Shown: in pieces, positions 6,481 to 11,339 of the stretch
Layout: every line of letters begins with the position of its first letter
How positions within the stretch are numbered: position 1 is the stretch's first letter
NCBI GenBank assembly: GCA_003224995.1
Contig: QIAI01000078.1
Coordinates: 1 to 11,339, forward strand
DNA from: Acidobacteriota bacterium
Lineage (GTDB): Bacteria > Acidobacteriota > Terriglobia > Terriglobales > Acidobacteriaceae
DNA: 11,339 nt
Reading direction: 5' to 3'
Translations under genes and position numbers: made by a program
The notes under the pieces: generated by a model
Told to the model about the DNA's origin: nothing
The model's database searches: none
What the model saw: the letters and a program-made list of their open reading frames with translations, nothing else

Positions 6481-6672
6481 TGCAATCCTTTGTCATGTAA
6501 AAGAAATTCCACCTATGTGCCAAGTCGTTAAAATGTGTTTACTAGCGTGCAACATAAGGATGCTACGGAGAGGGAAAAGGGTTGGAAGCGCTGCGGCGAA
6601 GGCCAGGGTTTTGTTCCCTGATATCGGCTAAGCTTTGAGTTTCAAGAGCGTTGCAGTCGAGGATATTGCAGA
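6481..6672. promoter_or_regulatory. Divergent intergenic region of the phosphoesterase gene and pncB
   Basis: This 192-bp region separates two divergent genes and must carry both promoters. The ribosome sites are clear: AAAGGA on the minus strand for the phosphoesterase, and GAGG (6659-6662) for pncB. The stretch 6481-6560 is AT-richer than its surroundings and is the likeliest place for promoter cores, but no pair of -35/-10 boxes is good enough to name. I see no obvious operator. Confidence 0.4.
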
Positions 6673-8058
6673 ATGATCGTGAACTTCGCACGCCGCGCCC
6701 ACAATCACAACTGGGAACTCGACCCGGTCACCCGGTCGCTGCTCGACACCGACTTCTACAAGATCCTCATGCTGCAGTTCATCTGGAAACATTACCCGAA
6801 GACCCGAGTCACGTTTTCTATGAGCAATCGCTCTTCCTCGGTGCGTCTGGCGGGAATGTTTCCGATTGAAGAACTGACTGCGCAGATGGAGCACGCCCGT
6901 AGATTGCGCTTTCGAAGATCGGAGCTGGTGTGGTTGGCGGGCAACACGTTTTATGGACGGCGCGGCATTTTCGAACCCGACTTCCTGACCTGGCTGGAGC
7001 GAGATTTTCGATTGTCCGATTACGAAGTGTCTGTAAAAGACGGTCAGTTCCAGATGACGTTCTCCGGCAATTGGACGGAGACAACCATGTGGGAGCTGTA
7101 CTCGCTCTCCATCGTGAACGAACTTAAAACCCGGGCGGCCCTCAAAAGGTTGAGCGAGTTTGGTCTCGACATCCTGTACGCGCGAGCGAAAACGAAACTC
7201 TGGAACAAGATTGAAAAGCTGCAAAATGTGCCGGGGCTGCGACTGGGTGATTTCGGCACCCGCCGCCGGCATAGTTTTCTTTGGCAGGAATATGTGGTCG
7301 AAGCCATGGCCGACAATCTGGGCGGTAATTTTATCGGTACCTCCAACGCATTCCTGGCTCACAAACACGATCTGGAAGCGATTGGCACGAATGCCCACGA
7401 AATTCCCATGGTGCTGGCTGCCTTGGCACCCGACGATGCCGCCCGTAAGGCTGCGCAGTACCGCGTTCTCGAATTGTGGCAAGGCACCTATGACGGGGCT
7501 CTACTCATCATGTTGCCCGACACCTACGGGACGACGCAGTTTCTGGCAAATGCTCCCGACTGGTGCGCGGATTGGACGGGCCAGCGCGTGGACAGCAAAG
7601 ACCCGTTCGTGGCCGGGGACGAGTACATTTCATGGCTCGAGTCGCGGGGCCGCGATCCGAAGGACAAACTGCTCATCGCATCCGATGCCCTGGATGTGGA
7701 CAAAATTCTTGGTCTGCACGCCTACTTTGGAGGGACTTTGTTGCACGGAGCCCGGCCGGAGGATTTTCAAAGCGCCGCCGACTTCCTGAACCCGCGAAAG
7801 TGGTTGCCTGGCCGCCGCATTCGCTTTAGCGCGGGCTGGGGTACGCTGCTGACCAATGACTTTCGCGGCTGCGATCCCGAGGGCGGAGGCGCATTCGATC
7901 CATTGAGCCTGATTTGCAAGGTGGCGGATGCCGACGGCCGTCCGGCCGTGAAGCTCTCCGATAACTACGCGAAGGCGCTGGGTACCGACGCAGAGGTGGA
8001 GCGCTATCGCAAGATTTTCGGGACCGCCGGTGTGGCGAACGTGCCCGTGCTCGTGTAA
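6673..8058 (+). CDS. pncB: Nicotinate phosphoribosyltransferase
   Basis: This 461-aa cytoplasmic enzyme converts nicotinate and PRPP to nicotinate mononucleotide, the entry step of the Preiss-Handler NAD salvage route. Markers are LLDTDFYKILMLQ (about 23-35), LAGNTFYGRRGIFEP (about 88-102), GDFGTRRRHSF (about 192-202), FIGTSNAFLA (about 220-229) and GTNAHEIPMV (about 238-247), with H242 in the place of the phosphorylated histidine. Towards the C-terminus are IASDALDVDKI and VKLSDNYAK. The PRPP-contact motif is RVDSKDP (305-311) instead of the enterobacterial RxDSGDP, as in some alphaproteobacterial-type enzymes. A segment of about 25 residues (about 354-380) appears inserted before the conserved FSAGWGTLLTNDF, which helps explain the length over the roughly 400 aa of E. 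coli PncB. The ATG at 6673 has GAGG 10 bp upstream. Confidence 0.94.
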   Translation: MIVNFARRAHNHNWELDPVTRSLLDTDFYKILMLQFIWKHYPKTRVTFSMSNRSSSVRLAGMFPIEELTAQMEHARRLRFRRSELVWLAGNTFYGRRGIFEPDFLTWLERDFRLSDYEVSVKDGQFQMTFSGNWTETTMWELYSLSIVNELKTRAALKRLSEFGLDILYARAKTKLWNKIEKLQNVPGLRLGDFGTRRRHSFLWQEYVVEAMADNLGGNFIGTSNAFLAHKHDLEAIGTNAHEIPMVLAALAPDDAARKAAQYRVLELWQGTYDGALLIMLPDTYGTTQFLANAPDWCADWTGQRVDSKDPFVAGDEYISWLESRGRDPKDKLLIASDALDVDKILGLHAYFGGTLLHGARPEDFQSAADFLNPRKWLPGRRIRFSAGWGTLLTNDFRGCDPEGGGAFDPLSLICKVADADGRPAVKLSDNYAKALGTDAEVERYRKIFGTAGVANVPVLV

Positions 8059-8165
8059 CCAGCCCGCCTTTGTTGTCGCTGCGCCTTACTTCTCATCCAG
8101 CAACGGTGGTGCGGAGGCGCCCGCGTAAAAGTTTTGCAGTTCTACTTAGAAAATCCTAGTCGACG
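8059..8165. other. Convergent gap between pncB and the glycoside hydrolase gene
   Basis: This 107-bp gap lies between two stop codons on opposite strands. I see no clear hairpin with a T-run for either direction, so no terminator can be named. Confidence 0.4.
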
Positions 8166-11100
8166 CTAAAACCCGTATTTCGCCAGCACCGCCATATTGC
8201 GCTTCCCGATGAGAGCAATCGCCGCATGCTGACCGGCAAGTTGCAATTGCAGACGAACTCCGGTGGCCTTATCGCGTAAATCGAGGTGCGTGTCGGCCGC
8301 GTTCTCCGAGGCCATGATGTACAAAACGGAATCTTCCAGCACGATCGGAAATACCATGACGCCCGCCGGTAGGGTCGACTGCAAATCGAACAGCGGCGCA
8401 ATGCCGATGCGACCGGCAACGTATCCATACAGGACGGCGGCTGCGTCCGTATCTTCGGCGAGTTCAGCCGGATAAGCACACCAGAACAGCCGGCCCTTTC
8501 CATGAGGAAGTTCTTTGAAAGCCGAGCCATCGCCGAATCGCAATGTCTCCATCAGATTTTGCTTCTCCTGGCTGAACGAAAGCGGAATCGAGCGACCATT
8601 CAAGGTAATGGTTGCCGTGTGGAACATGAGCGGCTCTGGGACGGCACCAAGCTTCAACTCTGCAGAACGGGGAACGCGATGCCAATGTTCGTCGCGGTCA
8701 ACTGGACCGGTGACCAGGAGGTTCCCACCGTCATGCACGTATTTCAGAAGAGACTGCCAAGCCGCCTCGGTCAGCGCTTGCGGGGAAGGGAGGATCACCA
8801 GTTTCGGCGAGCCCAGCATCGGAATCTGGTTCTCAGCGACGGCATACAGCGTGAGGTGGTCATGATATGCCAAAGCGCGCACCGCCCTGCGTTGTGCTTC
8901 CAGTTGCAGATCACCCAAGACGGAGAACTGCGCTGCCTGCGAAGTGACCACCGCGATGGCGGGCTGCTCGGGTGCGTGCAAATGCTCGTTGAGAGACGGG
9001 GCAAATGTCGCGTAAGCCCGCATTACGGCCGCTTCGGGCTTCTCCGTTCCGTCGGGCCGGATCAGGCCGATGGGAGTTTCGTTGCTCTCCGTCATGTACG
9101 AGTTCGTGTTCCAGAGCCACTCGATTGCGCCTGCGCCTTGCACAAAGGCAGCGGCAACCTTGCGCTCGAGAAGGGAAGCCTCGTGCTCGGGATCGCGCCG
9201 TGCTATTTCGTCCAGATAAAGTTCGCGCTGCAATCCAGTTTCCTGGATGAGCATGGCTTTTCCCGGCTGCTTGGCGAGGAGCGAGTCCCACAACACATAA
9301 TCGTTTTGCCACCAGGAATGATTCGTAGTGAAGTCGACGAATTCTCCCCAGTACGCGGGCGAAAGACGGTCCTGAATGCCGCCTTCATCCTGGCCCACGG
9401 TGACGAATTGCAGGGAACCGGTCGCGCGCATTGCGTCTCGCATGCTTCTTACCCAATTGGAAAATACGTCCTGCGCGAAGATGAAGAAGTCGTACACCTT
9501 AAGCGCATTGCGTCCAACGTAGGCACCGCGTTGGGTAAATTCGATGTCCTCGGGAAGGGGAATCGTCCCTTGCACTTCGCTGACGGGAAGATTCCATGCT
9601 GCCGCTAACGCAGCTCGATCGGGATAGCGTTTATTGAGCCAGTCGTTCCAACTGGCGAGTTCGATGGGATCGCCGTTGGGGCGCATGGTCCAGAGATGTT
9701 GAGAGATGCTCGGTTCGTTAATTAAATCCCAGGCCAGGAAAGGCACATCGTGAAAGCGGGCTGCGACGGAGGAGATGAGAGTGCGCTGCCTGCGTATGAC
9801 TTCCGGATCCAGATAAGGATTCACTCCGCCCAGAACGTCGGGCAGAAAAGCGAAGAAGGTAAACTGCACCGGCAGCTCGTTCCTGCGCGCGGTCATCAGA
9901 TACGCTTCCAGCGTGCGCAGAGTTCGATCGTAAGGCTCTCCGTTTTCGTTGCAGAACTTGTCCCAGCCCGTCCACCAGCCGGTGCGAATCATGTTCAAAC
10001 CGGCTGCATGGATTTGGCCTAGTTCCTGGTTCCACAGATAAACGTTGGGATACTCAAAGTAGAGGCGCTGTGCCTCGGCCGACATGTATGTGGTCCCGAT
10101 GACGGCGAAAGGCTTGCCGTCCCGCTCGAAATAATCCTTGTTCACGGTGAGGCGCGGACCGGAACGAAGGTAGGCCTCATCCCTGATCCAGAAACCGGAG
10201 TGATACCGCGCACGCACCGTGTCGCCGTCGAGGAGTTGCGCCTCTAAAACATATAGGCCCTTCCCGGAGGGCGCAGGCAGCGCAAAAGGCTCGGTGGACT
10301 GGACGCCGGTAGTTGCTTCCGACCGCTGCGAGGGCTGATCTTCCGCATAGAGGATGATTTTTACTTTTGCGGTTGAGCTCGTCGGTTGGGTTGGATGCCA
10401 GGTCACTTTTAGCTCAATGGGCTCGCCCGGCAGATACAGCGGCAGCATCGGTCGAACACTAAATTCTTCGCTGCCCATCAGGGCGCGCGCAGCCAGCGTG
10501 CCCGCGAGGTTCCTGGTCTCATGGCTGGTCCAGAAATCATCCGCCAATTCTGCATTCACGAAGATCCAGCGTCCACCGTTGAACCCATCGCGCAGATGAT
10601 CGATTTCGATGATGGGTGCGGCCAGTTTGCGTCCATTGTTTGTGCCCCAAACGATGGGATCGAGGCGAGCGGCGATGGCGCCGGCCGCTCCGCCTCGATG
10701 ATAGAGATCGACTGCGCTCAGGCGAATCACAGGGCTGAACGCGTTTTTCCAGGCGAAGCGTGGAATTTGGAGCGGCAAGTCCGGATTTGTCTGAAACTGC
10801 AAACCTTCAGACCCAGGCGTGGGCTGGTATTGATCGATCATGAGCGCTCGCGTGAATCGCACGCTGTAGTCGCGCAGATGCCACCCGTTGGCGTCACGAT
10901 AGGCAGAGCGGGTGAAGGGCCGTCCTCCGATCACCAGAAGATTTCCGCCGCGCTGTAGAAAGCGCTGAATGCTCGGCCAGGCCGCTTCGTGCGGGAGCGA
11001 GCTTTGCACCTGGAAGGATTGCAGACACTTGATCTGCGGCTGGTGGGGATGTGTCCGCGGAAGGGAAGCCGGAGTCAACGAACATCACCACGTCGGAGGG

Positions 11101-11172
11101 GGTCTGGGCAAGCATTGCCGAAGTTGAGGCGAGTAATAAAAGCAGGAAGGTTGCCGAAGCTGTCTTGCTCAT
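8166..11172 (-). CDS. Large secreted clan GH-A glycoside hydrolase (GH5/GH42-like), reading frame broken near the N-terminus
   Basis: The gene starts at ATG 11172 (AAAGG about 7 bp upstream) with a signal peptide, SKTASATFLLLLLASTSAMLAQ, cut after about residue 22. The mature start is SDVVMFVDSGFPSADT. The main body (8166 to about 11030) lies in another frame, so the two parts are joined only by a frameshift. Numbering the body as a 970-aa frame from a TTG at 11078: residues about 27-55 are a GATase-like segment (AAWPSIQRFLQRGGNLLVIGG), about 205-300 a beta-sandwich-like part, and about 308-690 a TIM barrel with acid/base E455 in DLINEPS and nucleophile E613 in MLIQETG. A second GATase-like segment lies at about 705-800, then a C-terminal beta-rich region. 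It probably acts on plant or microbial beta-glycans or galactosides in the periplasm or outside the cell. The substrate is unknown. Confidence 0.82.
10894..11172 (-). pseudogene. N-terminal fragment of the glycoside hydrolase in a separate frame
   Basis: This frame encodes the signal peptide and about 30 mature residues with plausible protein composition (SDVVMFVDSGFPSADTSPPAADQ, then VSAILPGAKLA). After about 11010 it becomes low-quality shadow sequence (ARRKSSGDRRT) until its stop at 10894. The real coding path switches to the other frame at about 11005-11030, where SLPHEAAWPSIQRF begins. It is therefore part of the hydrolase gene, not a separate gene. The offset is +1 (or a loss of 3n+2 bases). 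Confidence 0.7.
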
Positions 11173-11206
11173 TTCAACCTTTGCGTATCACGGGAATTGT
11201 TTTTGT

Positions 11207-11220
11207 TGTCCGGCCGGACA
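11207..11220. promoter_or_regulatory. Perfect 14-bp palindrome upstream of the glycoside hydrolase gene, candidate operator
   Basis: TGTCCGGCCGGACA is a perfect inverted repeat centred about 42 bp upstream of the ATG at 11172. It lies between the candidate promoter (-10 at about 11250) and the ribosome site, where a repressor would block transcription. Sugar-responsive regulators of the LacI type use even-length palindromes of this size. Symmetry and place are seen; the regulator is inferred. Confidence 0.4.
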
Positions 11221-11249
11221 CGGTGGTGAACCGGAGTGCTCGGCGTCAG

Positions 11250-11277
11250 AGTATTGTGCTGATTTCGTTCCGGTCAA
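11250..11277 (-). promoter_or_regulatory. Candidate sigma-70-type promoter of the glycoside hydrolase gene
   Basis: On the minus strand TTGACC (11272-11277) and AATACT (11250-11255) are 16 bp apart, matching the -35 and -10 consensus at 5/6 and 4/6 positions. The start point would fall near 11243, giving a leader of about 70 nt that contains the 14-bp palindrome. A second TTGACA lies at 11323-11328 but has a poor partner box. Confidence 0.3.
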
Positions 11278-11339
11278 TGATGAAGGACGAAAGCCGCGAA
11301 AGTGTGGCGCACCAGCAGGGAGATGTCAAGCGCAAAGTA

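Noticed and set aside
6495..6535. Sigma-54-like TTGGCAC before the phosphoesterase gene
   Set aside because: The -24 half looks good, but the required GC at -12 is absent (GA instead), so it is not a credible sigma-54 promoter.
6628..7482. 284-codon minus-strand frame opposite pncB
   Set aside because: It is a mirror of the strongly conserved NAPRTase coding strand and has no recognisable motif.
8502..9608. 368-codon plus-strand frame opposite the glycoside hydrolase
   Set aside because: The opposite strand encodes a clear GH-A enzyme with catalytic motifs; this frame has no domain-like segment.

Overview
The window looks like chromosomal DNA from a GC-rich soil bacterium, most likely an acidobacterium (Terriglobia/Acidobacteriales type). 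That placement is an inference. It rests on base composition, on a Ser/Gly-rich lipoprotein phosphoesterase, on a large secreted GH-A glycosidase, on a LigC/PolDom DNA-repair pair and on a GC-rich REP-like palindrome. I see no phage, transposon, CRISPR array or rRNA.

Layout. 1-387 (+) is the C-terminal end of an integral membrane protein that resembles a GT39/ArnT-type glycosyltransferase. 510-1592 (+) is an ATP-dependent DNA ligase of the LigC type. It meets, tail to tail, an archaeo-eukaryotic primase-type polymerase (LigD PolDom/Prim-PolC type, 1589-2860, -), and the two stop codons overlap. Together they are a split repair polymerase and ligase; no Ku gene is visible. A gap at 2861-3344 holds only a tRNA-like fragment. 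3345-4821 (+) is a compact set of four small membrane-protein genes around a phage-holin-family (DUF1469-like) protein, with ATGA-type and longer overlaps.

A convergent gap at 4822-5006 holds a perfect three-stem palindromic element. On the minus strand follow a DUF3291 protein (5007-5510) and a secreted lipoprotein phosphoesterase (5566-6480). Divergent from these is nicotinate phosphoribosyltransferase, pncB (6673-8058, +), which catalyses the first step of NAD salvage from nicotinate. The rest (8166-11172, -) is one very large secreted glycoside hydrolase. Its catalytic GH-A barrel is flanked by two similar GATase-like segments. The reading frame is broken between the signal peptide and the body, apparently by a deletion. 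A candidate promoter and a perfect 14-bp palindrome lie upstream of it.

Most genes are recognisable. The points most worth a second look are the convergent LigC/polymerase pair with its C-terminal extension, the broken glycosidase reading frame and its duplicated domain, the variant NAPRTase, the three-stem repeat, and two 14-bp palindromes placed just before ligC and before the glycosidase gene.
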